The position numbers and the translations under genes were made by a program. From Lysinibacillus sp. B2A1 (lineage in GTDB: Bacteria > Bacillota > Bacilli > Bacillales_A > Planococcaceae), in assembly GCA_002973635.1 (NCBI GenBank), contig CP027224.1, forward strand, positions 1,684,501 through 1,748,500: a DNA stretch of 64,000 nucleotides. The letters are read 5' to 3'. The first letter of the stretch is position 1, and each line of letters begins with the position of its first letter. Under the pieces are notes generated by a model. That model ran no database searches. It was not told the DNA's origin and saw only the letters and a list, made by a program, of their open reading frames with translations. Below are positions 18,236-27,262 of this stretch, piece after piece.

Positions 18236-19123
18236 ATGGATAAGTTGGGTATCCTATTAGAAGGGATATTTGTAAAACTTGTTCGTTCTTATGATAGGGG
18301 AATCGTTATGCGTAATATGATCGTCATTACACTTTCATCGATTTTAGTGGCCTTTGCTTATAACTTTTTGTTAATTCCCCATGAAATTTTAAGTGGTGGA
18401 TTAAGTGGAATTGCTATCATGCTCGGTATTGTTACCCCCTTAAATACAGGGGTTTTAAATTTACTATTGAATTTGCCGCTACTTATTATAGGGGTTATGA
18501 AGCTTGGGAAGCGGTTTATCGGATATACGATACTATCAGTGGCTGTCTTGTCAATTAGCCTGTATATTATTCCTATTTATAAGGCTACACAAGAACCCAT
18601 CCTTGCCTCCTTATTTGGTGGCGTTATTGTCGGAATCGGCGCAGGTATGATTTTCCGTGCTTCTGGCTCCTCTGGTGGCTTTGATATTATAGCCATGCTA
18701 TTAAGCCGAAAACGTGATTTCCCATTAGGCGCATTAATTTCTGGGATGAATGGAATAGTGGTAGCTATCTCAGGCTTCGTTTTTAGCTGGGATGCCGCCT
18801 TACTCACACTTGTATCGATTTATGCTACTGGCAAGGTTGTCGATACGATTCATACAAGCCATATTAAATTGACGCTGATGATTATTACAGGTAAGGGTGA
18901 GGAAGTGAAGCAGCAACTCTTAGCAAAGCTTCATCGAGGCGTAACGGTAATGGATGCGAAGGGGGCCTACTCAGGAGAAGGGCGTAAGGTCCTAATTACG
19001 GTAATTACTCGTTATCAGCTTGCCGAAGTTAAAAGCATGATAAAGGAAACGGATGCAAAAGCCTTTGTTAATATTTTGCAAACAACAGAGGTAATTGGTG
19101 TTTTTGATAGGGGCACAAAGTAA
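18236..19123 (+). CDS. YitT family membrane protein (YqfU-like)
   Basis: 295 residues: five or six membrane helices (30-190) with IPHEILSGGLSGIAIML and SSGGFDIIA as the YitT signature, then a soluble C-terminal DUF2179 domain (about 205-290, ending TEVIGVFDRG). The function in the family is unclear, a transporter-like role is suspected. The ATG at 18236 gives the usual family length but has a poor RBS; the ATG at 18308 has AGGGGA at 8 nt and gives 271 residues, so the start is uncertain. It probably shares a transcript with the M48 protease. Confidence 0.85.
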   Translation: MDKLGILLEGIFVKLVRSYDRGIVMRNMIVITLSSILVAFAYNFLLIPHEILSGGLSGIAIMLGIVTPLNTGVLNLLLNLPLLIIGVMKLGKRFIGYTILSVAVLSISLYIIPIYKATQEPILASLFGGVIVGIGAGMIFRASGSSGGFDIIAMLLSRKRDFPLGALISGMNGIVVAISGFVFSWDAALLTLVSIYATGKVVDTIHTSHIKLTLMIITGKGEEVKQQLLAKLHRGVTVMDAKGAYSGEGRKVLITVITRYQLAEVKSMIKETDAKAFVNILQTTEVIGVFDRGTK

Positions 19124-19224
19124 ATATAAATTGAAATGAATATTTCTTGTACACACGTTATCGGTTATAATAAATATAATCGAACGTGTGTTTTTGTTAT
19201 GGGACAGAAAGGGAGAATTTAATA

Positions 19225-19599
19225 ATGGACAAAGAATCAATTCATACGTATTGCTTAAAGCTTCGAGGAACAATACACGATTATAAACTGGAGTGGGAGG
19301 CTGACCGCTACCAAGTTGGTGGGAAAATGTATGCAATGATAGGTGGAAATGCTACCGGAAAGCCAGTTCTTACGTTGAAATGCGAACCCCAACGTGCAGA
19401 AGAATTAAGGGAATCTTACGAAAGTATCATACCTGGCTATTATATGAATAAAACTCATTGGAACTCTATTTACATGGATGCAGATGATGTACCCTTTGAG
19501 TTAGTGGAAAAGCTCCTAGATCATTCCTACGAGCTAGTTTTCGGAAAGCTAACAAAAAAAGCACAGCAGGAAGTTCTTTTACTTGAAGAGACAATGTGA
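19225..19599 (+). CDS. MmcQ/YjbR family protein
   Basis: 124 residues. The signature elements are RYQVGGKMYAMIGG, LTLKCEPQRAEELRESY, IIPGYYMNKTHWNSI and ELVEKLLDHSYELV, the full MmcQ/YjbR fold (a CyaY-like beta-sheet protein). Often annotated as DNA-binding, but the molecular role is not established. Start: ATG at 19225 with AGGGAG 9 nt upstream; the frame opens 13 codons earlier without an RBS. A stand-alone gene followed by a hairpin and the repeat tract. Confidence 0.9.
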   Translation: MDKESIHTYCLKLRGTIHDYKLEWEADRYQVGGKMYAMIGGNATGKPVLTLKCEPQRAEELRESYESIIPGYYMNKTHWNSIYMDADDVPFELVEKLLDHSYELVFGKLTKKAQQEVLLLEETM

Positions 19600-19636
19600 C
19601 CTGCTTGAGTATAATGTTAAATAGAAGGTTAAAAAA

Positions 19637-19675
19637 CTGCCCTTTTTCTAAGATATATTGAGGAAAAGGGCACTT
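19637..19675 (+). terminator. Probable terminator of yjbR-like gene
   Basis: GCCCTTTTTCT pairs with AGGAAAAGGGC (about 10-nt loop), followed by ACTTTTAG. The T tract is weak. Confidence 0.5.
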
Positions 19676-19689
19676 TTAGACAAAGAAAA

Positions 19690-19984
19690 GCTCAGGTATA
19701 AGAGAAAAACGCTCGTGTAGATCAAGAAATGCTCAGCTTCAAGAGAATACCGCTCGGTTAGGTCGAAGTAATGCTCAGGTCTGAAAAAATTCGCTCGGGT
19801 GGGCCGAAGCAACGCTCAGGTGCAGGAGAAAAGCGCTCGGGTAGGTCGAATAAATGCTCAGCTTCAAGAGAAAAGCGCTCGGGTAGGTCGAATAAATGCT
19901 CAGCTTCGAGAGAAAAGCGCTCAGGTAGGCCACGAAAATGCTCTGATGCAGGAGAAGACCGCTCAGGTAACCGAAGCAATGCCC
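19690..19984. repeat. 21-bp-phased tandem repeat tract, about 14 units
   Basis: GCTC recurs at 19690, 19711, 19731, 19752, 19773, 19793, 19814, 19835, 19856, 19877, 19898, 19919, 19940 and 19961, spaced 21 bp (two spacings are 20). Units alternate between GCTCAGCTTCAAGAGAAAAG-type and GCTCGGGTAGGTCGAATAAA-type, giving a 42-bp super-unit that is nearly identical at 19835-19918. All three plus frames are open over much of it, and one frame spells heptads such as NAQLQEK and SARVGRI, but it has stops and frame slips upstream and no RBS. It sits between convergent genes, flanked by terminators. Confidence 0.9.
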
Positions 19985-20015
19985 TGGCTAACTTAAAAAG
20001 TCGGACAAAAGAAAC

Positions 20016-20040
20016 CCCAAGCCAATCGAAACGGCTTGGG
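20016..20040 (-). terminator. Terminator of the GIY-YIG gene (minus strand)
   Basis: CCCAAGCC pairs with GGCTTGGG (9-nt loop). On the minus strand it is followed by GGTTTCTTTT. Confidence 0.7.
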
Positions 20041-20087
20041 ATCAAACAGAAAACGTTCATCAAAATTACTGCCAAGAAAAATATTAT

Positions 20088-20432
20088 TTAGGCATTATAG
20101 CCACGGTCACCAAAAGGCTTTAGCGTGTCGAGCCACTTTTGCTCTAGTTTTTCTAGTTCTCTTTTGGCATCAAAATAGCCCTCTTCTTTTTTCTTTAAGT
20201 ATTCAACGATTTCAAGGTCAAAAGCATCTTGACCGAAAGTGTTGAAATCCGCTTGTAGTTTTTTATTCGTATATGAATTTGTTTTAAGCGAAAATTGAAA
20301 TCCGTTTAGGCGCTTTAAATTATTGAAGCTACCTACAAACACTTTTCCATTTTGTTTATTGGTCATTGTAAAAACGCCCGCTTCAATTTTCATTTCTTTA
20401 TACATTTCCTTTAATTGTTTTTTATGGTCCAT
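20088..20432 (-). CDS. GIY-YIG nuclease family small protein
   Basis: 114 residues. It has a degenerate GIY-YIG core: AGVFTMTNKQNGKVFVGSFNNLKRLNG (residues 18-45; the GIY and YIG elements read GVF and FVG), a basic middle, then FGQDAFDLEIVEYLKKKEE and LEKKWLDTLKPFGDRGYN-type C-terminus. The family is a stand-alone small protein in Bacillus, usually found next to a DUF2087 regulator as here; catalytic activity is doubtful. It lies 106 bp downstream of the DUF2087 gene on the same strand, so the pair is likely one operon. Confidence 0.75.
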   Translation of the reverse strand: MDHKKQLKEMYKEMKIEAGVFTMTNKQNGKVFVGSFNNLKRLNGFQFSLKTNSYTNKKLQADFNTFGQDAFDLEIVEYLKKKEEGYFDAKRELEKLEQKWLDTLKPFGDRGYNA

Positions 20433-20538
20433 TGAAAATCCTTCTTTCTTATTTTTTATCCTGCATTAACAGCAGTCCTTTATAATAACTACCAGATGGG
20501 TAATGACTAATCATATAGATATCCCCTCTAATTCAGTT

Positions 20539-21291
20539 TCACTTTATCCAATAGGCACTGCCATCATCTGTACGGTCCATAAAACCATACTCAATTAAAT
20601 AACGGCGAATTTGTACATAATCCTCATACATTGGCTGGATTACCTCATTTAATTCTTTTTCTGTGTACTGATTGGTTTTATCGAAAAGCTTTGTGATTGC
20701 TCGAAGGATGACAATTTTATGTTTCTCCCGTGTTGGAAAACGGGTAAGCTCTTTACCAATTCCCTTTGGAAAATACTTTTCGAGCAACTCTTGTTCCTCA
20801 GATAACGTAATATTATAGCGATCATCCACCATCGTTGCGGATTTATGGATTGGGATAAAATGATCTTCCTTTTGATTCTTTTCTTTTAGCAGTTCCATCA
20901 TCGCAAGAAATGTTTTTGCTTGTCGCTCCTTTTCCTTAAGGGTAAAACGATGATGACGAATCGTTGTTGCGCTGCCGATATCAAGCTTCTCTTTCATCTC
21001 TTGATCTGTATGTCCCTCATAGAACAAACGAATGATATGACTTTGATGGTCTGTTAGCCCTGTCATTTTTTTATTTAATCCATTTAAATAATGAAAAACG
21101 GAATGATGTGCAGAAGTAATATGATGTTGCATAAATTTCTCTGCCTCATAAAGTACGCCTTCATGGGGATAAATAATTCCTTTTTCAATTCGTTCACCGC
21201 AAAGCAAGCAAGTAAAATGTGCTGTTTCATCTACGAAGCCCTTTTTAATGTCCTCAATCGATGCTTGCCAAAACAATTCATTAACATCCAT
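20539..21291 (-). CDS. DUF2087 regulator with LuxR-type HTH
   Basis: 250 residues. The N-terminus carries CLLCGERI and H..HITSAHH, a possible zinc site (Cys-Cys-His-His, residues 28-66). A LuxR-type helix-turn-helix follows (LTDHQSHIIRLFYEGHTDQEMKEKL, about 77-125), and the C-terminal DUF2087 domain (about 175-250) ends with the conserved IRRYLIEYGFMDRT-DGSAYW. The family is assigned to transcription regulation. RBS AAGGAGG precedes the ATG. A perfect palindrome 16 bp upstream could be its own operator. Confidence 0.82.
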   Translation of the reverse strand: MDVNELFWQASIEDIKKGFVDETAHFTCLLCGERIEKGIIYPHEGVLYEAEKFMQHHITSAHHSVFHYLNGLNKKMTGLTDHQSHIIRLFYEGHTDQEMKEKLDIGSATTIRHHRFTLKEKERQAKTFLAMMELLKEKNQKEDHFIPIHKSATMVDDRYNITLSEEQELLEKYFPKGIGKELTRFPTREKHKIVILRAITKLFDKTNQYTEKELNEVIQPMYEDYVQIRRYLIEYGFMDRTDDGSAYWIK

Positions 21292-21306
21292 TAGAAGTCC
21301 TCCTTA

Positions 21307-21335
21307 AAGCAAACAAAATAAAATTTTGTTTGCTT
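21307..21335. promoter_or_regulatory. Perfect palindrome upstream of the DUF2087 gene, candidate operator
   Basis: AAGCAAACAAAAT and its exact complement, separated by AAA. A related half site (AAAACAAACATTTTG on the minus strand, about 21357-21371) lies 35 bp further upstream. A regulator binding site in front of a regulator gene is the simplest reading; a 5' mRNA hairpin is the alternative. Confidence 0.55.
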
Positions 21336-21379
21336 ATTTATATTTAAAATAACAAAATGTTTGTTTTAAATCAATAAAA

Positions 21380-21406
21380 AACACATCGTTTAATCAACGA
21401 TGTGTT
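21380..21406 (-). terminator. Terminator of the ABC/LytTR operon
   Basis: AACACATCGTT pairs perfectly with AACGATGTGTT (5-nt loop). Minus-strand sequence continues TTTTATTG. Lies directly after the permease stop. Confidence 0.85.
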
Positions 21407-21411
21407 AAAAC

Positions 21412-22287
21412 CTATTTATTTTTCTTTTTGAAAAGAATAATAGATAGGATAGCTAGTATAAGAATAGTAGCTAGAATAATGATGACACTTGTAGAGGTAC
21501 TGAGAATATTTCCATGTAAATCATAGACAATGCCATACATTTCTTTATATTCTTCCACATGTGAAGCAGGTACGCCTTCGAAAACTCCAGCAATGGAGCT
21601 TTCCATAAATGCATTGCGTAATAGTAAAGTTGTATGACTGATAGGGAAATACATAATCAAATTTTGTGCAAAGCTTGGTAATGCACCAATAGGGACATAA
21701 ACCCCGCATAAGAAACCAAGCGCAGTTCCCACAAGGGTACTTAATGTTGAAAAGGAGTTTTGCGTAGTCGCAAATAATACTAGAAAGAGATTAAAAACAC
21801 TGGCAAGTAATACAGATAAAAATAATAGGCCCACTACATGAATAAAATCCCCAATGCTGAGAAGCTGACCGCCAGTGGAAACAATAAAGATTTCACAACC
21901 AACGAGGGCAATAAAGGAAAAGATACAGCCGATAATAAAGGCATTGAAGACATAGCTAAATTGAATAGTGGCTCTTGAAATAGGCGCGGTTAAAAAATCA
22001 GCCTGTGCTTTAGATTCCAAATCTTTTACGGCAATTCCATAGGCTGCGAGTGTTGTAGATACAGCGATCATGGATAGCAGTCCCGCTACAAGCCATTCAT
22101 TCACCATTGTGATTAGTTCAGGTGTAGCCTCAGTCATTTGCTCAATAGCATCCACCTGCATTTTTTGTAGAAATACGGCATACAGCACGATTACTATGAT
22201 AACAGAAAGCAGTGAATAGAAAACTTGTGTTTTATCTCTACGAAAAACTTTATTATTTCGTTGTACTAGGCTAATAAATGCTTCCAT
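21412..22287 (-). CDS. ABC-2 type transporter permease
   Basis: 291 residues with six membrane helices: one at 24-43, a large loop, then clusters at about 65-85, 110-135, 140-170, 175-195 and 270-288. It is of the ABC-2 class (DrrB/NatB-like), with the N-terminus MEAFISLVQRNNKVFRRDKTQVFYSLL typical of exporter permeases. It overlaps the ATPase gene by one base (TAATG). The last gene of a LytTR-DUF3021-ATPase-permease operon that usually confers export of a drug, bacteriocin or lipid. Confidence 0.9.
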   Translation of the reverse strand: MEAFISLVQRNNKVFRRDKTQVFYSLLSVIIVIVLYAVFLQKMQVDAIEQMTEATPELITMVNEWLVAGLLSMIAVSTTLAAYGIAVKDLESKAQADFLTAPISRATIQFSYVFNAFIIGCIFSFIALVGCEIFIVSTGGQLLSIGDFIHVVGLLFLSVLLASVFNLFLVLFATTQNSFSTLSTLVGTALGFLCGVYVPIGALPSFAQNLIMYFPISHTTLLLRNAFMESSIAGVFEGVPASHVEEYKEMYGIVYDLHGNILSTSTSVIIILATILILAILSIILFKKKNK

Positions 22288-23207
22288 TACGCTGCACCTC
22301 CCTCTGCCATAATATGAAGAAAGACATCATCCATTGTACCTTTTATTACTTCAAAGGAGGCGATGAACGGCTCTGCCTTTTTTAAGAAATCCAAGGCATG
22401 GAGCGTTGAGTCAACTCGAATAGTGTAAATACCAAGCTTTTCTGTGTAGGAAATGGCATTGTCCTTGAGCCATTTACTACCTTCAGCACTATTATGGAAG
22501 ACGAGTGCCATTGAATCATAGGCATATTTAGTTTTCAAAGCATCTGGTGTCCCCTCAGCGACAATTTCTCCTTGCTTTAAAACAATGACATGATGTGCAA
22601 CAGCCGCTTCCTCCATATAATGCGTTGTCAAAAACACAGTCATATTTGTTTCAATTTGTAGCTGCTTAATTGCCTGCCAAACAAATTGACGTGTTTGTGG
22701 ATCTAATCCAGTTGTTGGTTCATCTAAAAATAAAATTTTCGGTCGATGAATGAGTGCTCGTGCAATATCGGCACGTCTTTTTTGACCACCTGACAATGTT
22801 CCGTATTTGCGTTTTTCTATATCCTCTAAATGTAAATAGGTAGAAACAAATTGATAGTTTTCAGCAAGCTGTGCTCTTGATAAGCCATATGTTTTGCCGC
22901 GATGCAGTATATTTTCACGAACGGTTAACCGTTCATCAAGTAGGCTTTGCTGAAAAACCACACCAATTGATTTTCGTATTTCAGCATTGTGATCGCTTGC
23001 ATCAAGGGTATGACCGTTAATTTTTACAGTACCGCTTGATTTTTGTAATAAGGTACAAAGTATTTCAATGGTCGTTGATTTCCCTGCACCATTTGCCCCC
23101 AAAAATGCGAAGAGGGTGCCTTCTTCTACAGTAAATGAAATCCCTTTGACAGCCTGATGCTCACCATATTGCTTACGTAAGTTGTCAACTTGTATAGCAA
23201 ATTTCAT
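22287..23207 (-). CDS. ABC transporter ATPase (DrrA/NatA-like)
   Basis: 306 residues. Walker A GANGAGKST, Q loop VFQQSLLDERLTV, signature LSGGQKRRADIARAL, Walker B ILFLDEPTTGLDP, H loop in LTTHYMEEA. The C-terminal 80 residues form the DrrA-type extension. RBS just upstream in the short gap from the DUF3021 gene. The partner is the ABC-2 permease immediately downstream. Confidence 0.93.
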   Translation of the reverse strand: MKFAIQVDNLRKQYGEHQAVKGISFTVEEGTLFAFLGANGAGKSTTIEILCTLLQKSSGTVKINGHTLDASDHNAEIRKSIGVVFQQSLLDERLTVRENILHRGKTYGLSRAQLAENYQFVSTYLHLEDIEKRKYGTLSGGQKRRADIARALIHRPKILFLDEPTTGLDPQTRQFVWQAIKQLQIETNMTVFLTTHYMEEAAVAHHVIVLKQGEIVAEGTPDALKTKYAYDSMALVFHNSAEGSKWLKDNAISYTEKLGIYTIRVDSTLHALDFLKKAEPFIASFEVIKGTMDDVFLHIMAEGGAA

Positions 23208-23213
23208 AATAGG

Positions 23214-23618
23214 TTATTCCTTTCTTTTTTGTATTTCATGGTTGATTTCTTTAATATCGTTTAATTGAAGCACGTAGGTAATACCCCATACGATAACGTA
23301 AATAACGATTTCGGCTATCAGTATATATACAAGACTAGAATGATCGAACCAGTGGCCAAAATAACCTGCGATGATTACACACAAAGTTACAGCGATTATG
23401 TGTAAGGACAGTTGTATTAAAAAGGGTAATCGCTCGATATCATATATTAAGGACAATAAGCCTATGACAACACCTAGAATGGCAGCGATTATTACTTGCT
23501 CAAGTAATTCTGATCCTACTATCACTCCATTATTAGACATCATACTTAAGGTCACTAGGACGTAGGAAGAACTTAGCGAAATAAGTAGACCAATAATCAT
23601 CATGCGCAATGTTTTCAT
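23214..23618 (-). CDS. DUF3021 family membrane protein
   Basis: 134 residues with four membrane helices (about 5-25, 42-60, 68-88, 97-117) and a charged C-terminal tail (NDIKEINHEIQKRKE). DUF3021 proteins are almost always encoded immediately after a LytTR regulator and are thought to hold or sense for that regulator. Here the gap to the LytTR stop is one base. Confidence 0.85.
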   Translation of the reverse strand: MKTLRMMIIGLLISLSSSYVLVTLSMMSNNGVIVGSELLEQVIIAAILGVVIGLLSLIYDIERLPFLIQLSLHIIAVTLCVIIAGYFGHWFDHSSLVYILIAEIVIYVIVWGITYVLQLNDIKEINHEIQKRKE

Positions 23619-23619
23619 A

Positions 23620-24069
23620 TTATGAATCCCTCCCGATACCTAAATGGCGTTTTAACTCTTTTAAATATTTTCGGCTGACATGTACGGTAACATCATTTTC
23701 AAGTATTAGTTCCGTCGTTCCCAGTTTCCCCATTTGAATAGAGGCAATTTTATGAATGTTGACGAGTGTTGATTTACTCACTCGTGTAAAATCTTTTGCA
23801 AACTGCGCTTCTAGTTCATATAATTTGCGTTTTGATTCAAATTCCTGCTCTTCTGTCTGCAAAAATACCTTCGCATCCTCCGCATAAATCGAGAAAATTT
23901 CAGAAATTTTTAGCATATGAATTTCCTGCTGTATATAGCCATCTATCATCGTTGTTTGTGAAGCTTGGAGTTGCTTCATCAGTCGCTCAATTTGTTCGTT
24001 ATATTCTTTCGCTTGTATATGAATCTCAATTTCTTCTAGCGCGCTATTAATTGTTAAATGAATCTTCAT
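23620..24069 (-). CDS. LytTR-domain DNA-binding regulator
   Basis: 149 residues. The LytTR domain covers about 45-145: EIHMLKISEIFSIYAEDAKVFLQTEEQEFESKRKLYELE, then FTRVSKSTLVNIHKIASI and VHVSRKYLKELKRHLG. No receiver domain, so it is a single-domain regulator whose signal probably comes from the adjacent DUF3021 membrane protein. It heads the four-gene exporter operon. RBS GGAGGCC lies 8 nt before the ATG. Such LytTR regulators usually bind direct repeats upstream of their own operon; I could not fix these. Confidence 0.88.
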   Translation of the reverse strand: MKIHLTINSALEEIEIHIQAKEYNEQIERLMKQLQASQTTMIDGYIQQEIHMLKISEIFSIYAEDAKVFLQTEEQEFESKRKLYELEAQFAKDFTRVSKSTLVNIHKIASIQMGKLGTTELILENDVTVHVSRKYLKELKRHLGIGRDS

Positions 24070-24295
24070 TAGAGGCCTCCTTTACCTATTCCCATTACTG
24101 GGTTAACACTGAATCAGGTAATAATAATGTAGCATAGAAAAAATTGGCTGGGAGAATTTCTTCGATAAGAGGTCGAAATTTAATGATGACAGGTTTTTTT
24201 CACAATATAGAATCTTGCTAAAAGCAGCGAAGTAGAAAAATAGGGAAGTTAACGGCATAATGGACTTATTCAGTCAGTCACGAGGGGTTGCTTCT

Positions 24296-25323
24296 ATGCT
24301 TGTTTTTGATCGACACATGTTTATTACATTATGTATTGGGCTAGTAGGGGCCTTTATCTTTCAAGCTGCCCATATTCCAATGCCATGGTTACTAGGAGCC
24401 ATAGCGGCAGTACTTATTGTTCAGTTATCAACAAAAGTACAATTGAAATGGCATCCGTATTTTCGGAATTTTGGATTAATCGTAGCGGGATATTCTATTG
24501 GGTTTGCTTTTACACCAGAAGCTGTACAGGATATTAAACAATTTTTAGGGAGCATGATTGTGCTCAATCTTTTGTTTATCGCTTTGTTTTTTGCTGTAAG
24601 TTATATCGTGGCAAAGCGTACAGATTTAGATTTTGCGACCGCATTAACTTGCTGTGTACCTGGGGGAATGTCACAGGTTGTGGCCTTTGCTGAGGAGCAA
24701 GGGGATATGGACATGGTTTTCATTACATTCTTTCAAATATTGAGGGTACTGCTAATCGTTGGCTTTGTGCCTTTAATGGTAGCAGGTTCTGGTGGAGGCG
24801 GTAGCACTATAGATGGGGCATATACATGGAGGCTTATTGGGGTACTTGTTTTATGTAGCGCTGTAGGATGGCTTGCGCAAAAATTAAAAATCCCAACCGG
24901 CTATATGCTTGGACCTGTATTTTTATTAATGGGTATCAATATAGCTGGGATAGAGGTACCGCAAATGCCGATATCCTTACTACATATTGCTCAACTAATG
25001 CTTGGTATTTATATTGGGCTTTTACTAAAAAAGAGGATCTACATTTATCAAAGAAGCATGTGTTTTATGCATTTGTATCAGCTGGTATCTTTATTGGAGG
25101 TGCTTACGGCTTAACATTTGTAATGCAGAGCTTGTACAATCTTGATTTTGGGACAGGCTTTTTAAGTATTGTACCAGGTGGGCTCGATCAAATGGGGATA
25201 ATCGCCGCTTCTGTTCATGCAAATGTCACGATTGTTATGGCCTTTCAGCTTTTCCGTGTGTTGGTTGTATCTATCTTCCTTGTTCCGTTTGTCAAAATGT
25301 TTGTGAAAAAGATGAGAGTGTAG
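24296..25323 (+). pseudogene. AbrB-family (AmoA/PF05145-type) transporter split by a -1 frameshift
   Basis: The first part (24296-25032) gives about 245 residues with membrane helices and the family motif CVPGGMSQVVAFAEEQG. At 25027-25033 the sequence is A AAA AAG in the reading frame; after it the frame meets a stop at 25114. The -1 frame continues perfectly as EDLHLSKKHVFYAF and the second-half repeat motif SIVPGGLDQMGIIAASVHAN, ending at 25323. Joined, it has the normal length of about 342 residues and both halves of the internal duplication. One missing A in an A7 run explains it, but the heptamer equals the dnaX slippery site, so programmed frameshifting is possible. Start: ATG with GAGGGG at 8 nt. 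Confidence 0.8.
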
Positions 25324-25458
25324 CGGGAGACAAGCATGGTGATCGATCACTGGAAACGAATCGTGTTATTATTATCATAATCAGACAGACTATTGCGATT
25401 GTCCTTACCTGTAGTGTTAAAAAGCGTATACTCACGACATTTCACATACAAGTATAAA

Positions 25459-25497
25459 AAAGATTGTCCATTGGCTTTTACCAAATGAACAATCTTT
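25459..25497. terminator. Bidirectional terminator between transporter and chemoreceptor genes
   Basis: AAAGATTGT pairs with ACAATCTTT with an additional inner CATTGG/CCAAATG stem. T tract is good on the minus strand (TTTTTATAC). Confidence 0.8.
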
Positions 25498-25501
25498 ATC
25501 A

Positions 25502-27196
25502 TTAATATTTAAATTGATGAATTAAATCTTGCAAGGACTCAGCATTTTTTGTAAGCTGTGAGGCAGCTATATTGATGTCCTCCATGGATTCGAGATTTGC
25601 TTCTGCAATTTGTGTAACGACCTTCGACTGCTCACGTGCTTCAACGGCAATCTCAGCCATAATATGTGTAGAAGCATTGGCCTGCTCTATACGCGCGTAG
25701 AGCTCTTCAGCAATCCCTGAAACCTCTTGAATTTTATTGGTTACGAGAGATACCTTAGCTGTAATCTCTTCAAATGCAACGCTTGTTGTCTGCACAACCT
25801 TGGCACTTGAAGCAGCTTCTTGCTCACTCTCTTGCATATGCTCACGTGCATCCTTCGCTAGCTGCTGCATTGTATGAATCGTCTGGGTAATTTCTGCTGC
25901 AGATGTTTTTGATTGCTCTGCTAATTTACGAACCTCTTCGGCTACCACTGCGAAACCTTTACCATGTTCTCCAGCACGTGCCGCTTCAATAGAGGCATTT
26001 AACGCCAGTAAATTCGTTTGATCCGCAATGGCATGAATCACTTCAACAATTTCGTCAATTTTATTAGCATGTGTATCAAGTGCCGCAATCGAATTGGCAC
26101 TTTCTTGCACTGCTACTGCCATGGCCTGCATTTGCATTTGCATCTCCTGTGCTGTCTGTTCTCCATACTTAGCTGTATCAAAAGCATCAGAAGCATAGGA
26201 AGAAACCTCGCTATTTGTTTCTGTTACTAATTGAATGCCTCCAGCAATATCCTGCATGGCCTCAGCATTTTCATTAGCACTATGCTTTTGTGTGCTGGCA
26301 CCGCTTGCTAATTCCTGCATATTGGCTGTTAAATTCTCTGTTGTGTCTGTCGTAGAGCCAGCAGTTGCAGAAAGCTCAGCAGATGATGCAGACACCTGAT
26401 TAGCTGTTTCATCCACTCGTTGCATCATCTTACGTAATGTTGCAAGCATCGCATTGAATGAACTTGCTAGCTCACCGATTTCATCCTTAGACTTAACAAT
26501 AATCTGTTGTGTTAAATCGCCCTTTCCAGCCGAAATGGTTTCTAGTTGAGCATTTAAGTGCTTTAATGGTTTAACAATCCCTCGTACAAATAAGATACCT
26601 GCAATTACTGCAATTATCGCTGTAATAACTGCAAGAACACCCATTTTAAAGAGCATTTTTTGGGCCGCTGCATCGATATCAGAAGAAGGTACACCTGCAA
26701 AAATCATGCCAATTATTTCTCCATCTGCATTATGAAGGGGTTCATACTTTGTAAAATAGGGTTCACCCACAACCTCTGCAGTGCCTGTATATATTTTTCC
26801 CTGGGACAGTACAGCCTCCACTACTTTTGGATCTGCAGTTGTTCCAATTGCTCGCTGTCCATCTACAACTATATTTGTATTAATACGTGTATCATTAGCG
26901 AAAATTGTAATTGCTGATTGAGATAATTCTCCCAATTTATCGATGATGTCAGTCTCATCCGCTACCTTTGCATCTCCCTTGTAAAGCTCTCCGTTTTTTA
27001 GCTGCCAATCTCCTGGTAAGGTTTGATGGAGATTATGTACACTTAAATCTAAAATCTGATTAAGACGGATATTATATTCATCTTGTAAAGCTGTTTTCAT
27101 TTCGCTTGTATTTACTAGACTAATCGCAATCAGAACAAAGGTAATGATTGCAACAATCAACAAGCTCATTTTGTTTTGCATACTTAGTTTTTTCAT
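25502..27196 (-). CDS. Methyl-accepting chemotaxis protein with single Cache domain
   Basis: 564 residues. TM1 at about 13-33, an extracellular single-Cache-like domain (35-185) with [22 protein letters not shown] near its end, TM2 at about 190-212, HAMP (214-268) and a long coiled-coil signalling domain with the highly conserved tip [21 protein letters not shown] (about 405). Glu/Gln-rich methylation regions flank it. Start: ATG at 27196 with GGAGGGG at 6 nt; nine codons upstream are open but lack an RBS. No chemotaxis genes adjoin it, as is usual for receptor genes. The ligand is unknown; Cache domains bind small acids or amino acids. Confidence 0.93.
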   Translation of the reverse strand: MKKLSMQNKMSLLIVAIITFVLIAISLVNTSEMKTALQDEYNIRLNQILDLSVHNLHQTLPGDWQLKNGELYKGDAKVADETDIIDKLGELSQSAITIFANDTRINTNIVVDGQRAIGTTADPKVVEAVLSQGKIYTGTAEVVGEPYFTKYEPLHNADGEIIGMIFAGVPSSDIDAAAQKMLFKMGVLAVITAIIAVIAGILFVRGIVKPLKHLNAQLETISAGKGDLTQQIIVKSKDEIGELASSFNAMLATLRKMMQRVDETANQVSASSAELSATAGSTTDTTENLTANMQELASGASTQKHSANENAEAMQDIAGGIQLVTETNSEVSSYASDAFDTAKYGEQTAQEMQMQMQAMAVAVQESANSIAALDTHANKIDEIVEVIHAIADQTNLLALNASIEAARAGEHGKGFAVVAEEVRKLAEQSKTSAAEITQTIHTMQQLAKDAREHMQESEQEAASSAKVVQTTSVAFEEITAKVSLVTNKIQEVSGIAEELYARIEQANASTHIMAEIAVEAREQSKVVTQIAEANLESMEDINIAASQLTKNAESLQDLIHQFKY

Positions 27197-27229
27197 AAAT
27201 GCCCCTCCACATATTAACCACATAAAATA

Positions 27230-27262
27230 GACAGTAAGCTAATGATGAAAAAGCTTACTGTC
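27230..27262. promoter_or_regulatory. Perfect 11-bp inverted repeat in front of the chemoreceptor gene
   Basis: GACAGTAAGCT with its complement AGCTTACTGTC, 11-nt spacer. No T run on either strand, so it is more probably an operator or a 5' leader hairpin than a terminator. Confidence 0.45.

Noticed and set aside
19771-20091. 106-codon and 65-codon open frames over the 21-bp repeats
   Set aside because: They arise from the repeat lacking stops in all frames; no RBS or start context, and the flanking units contain stops and frame slips.
24157-24183. Imperfect palindrome AATTTC...GAAATT upstream of the transporter as an operator
   Set aside because: Too many mismatches, centred in AT-rich sequence, and no regulator to match it.
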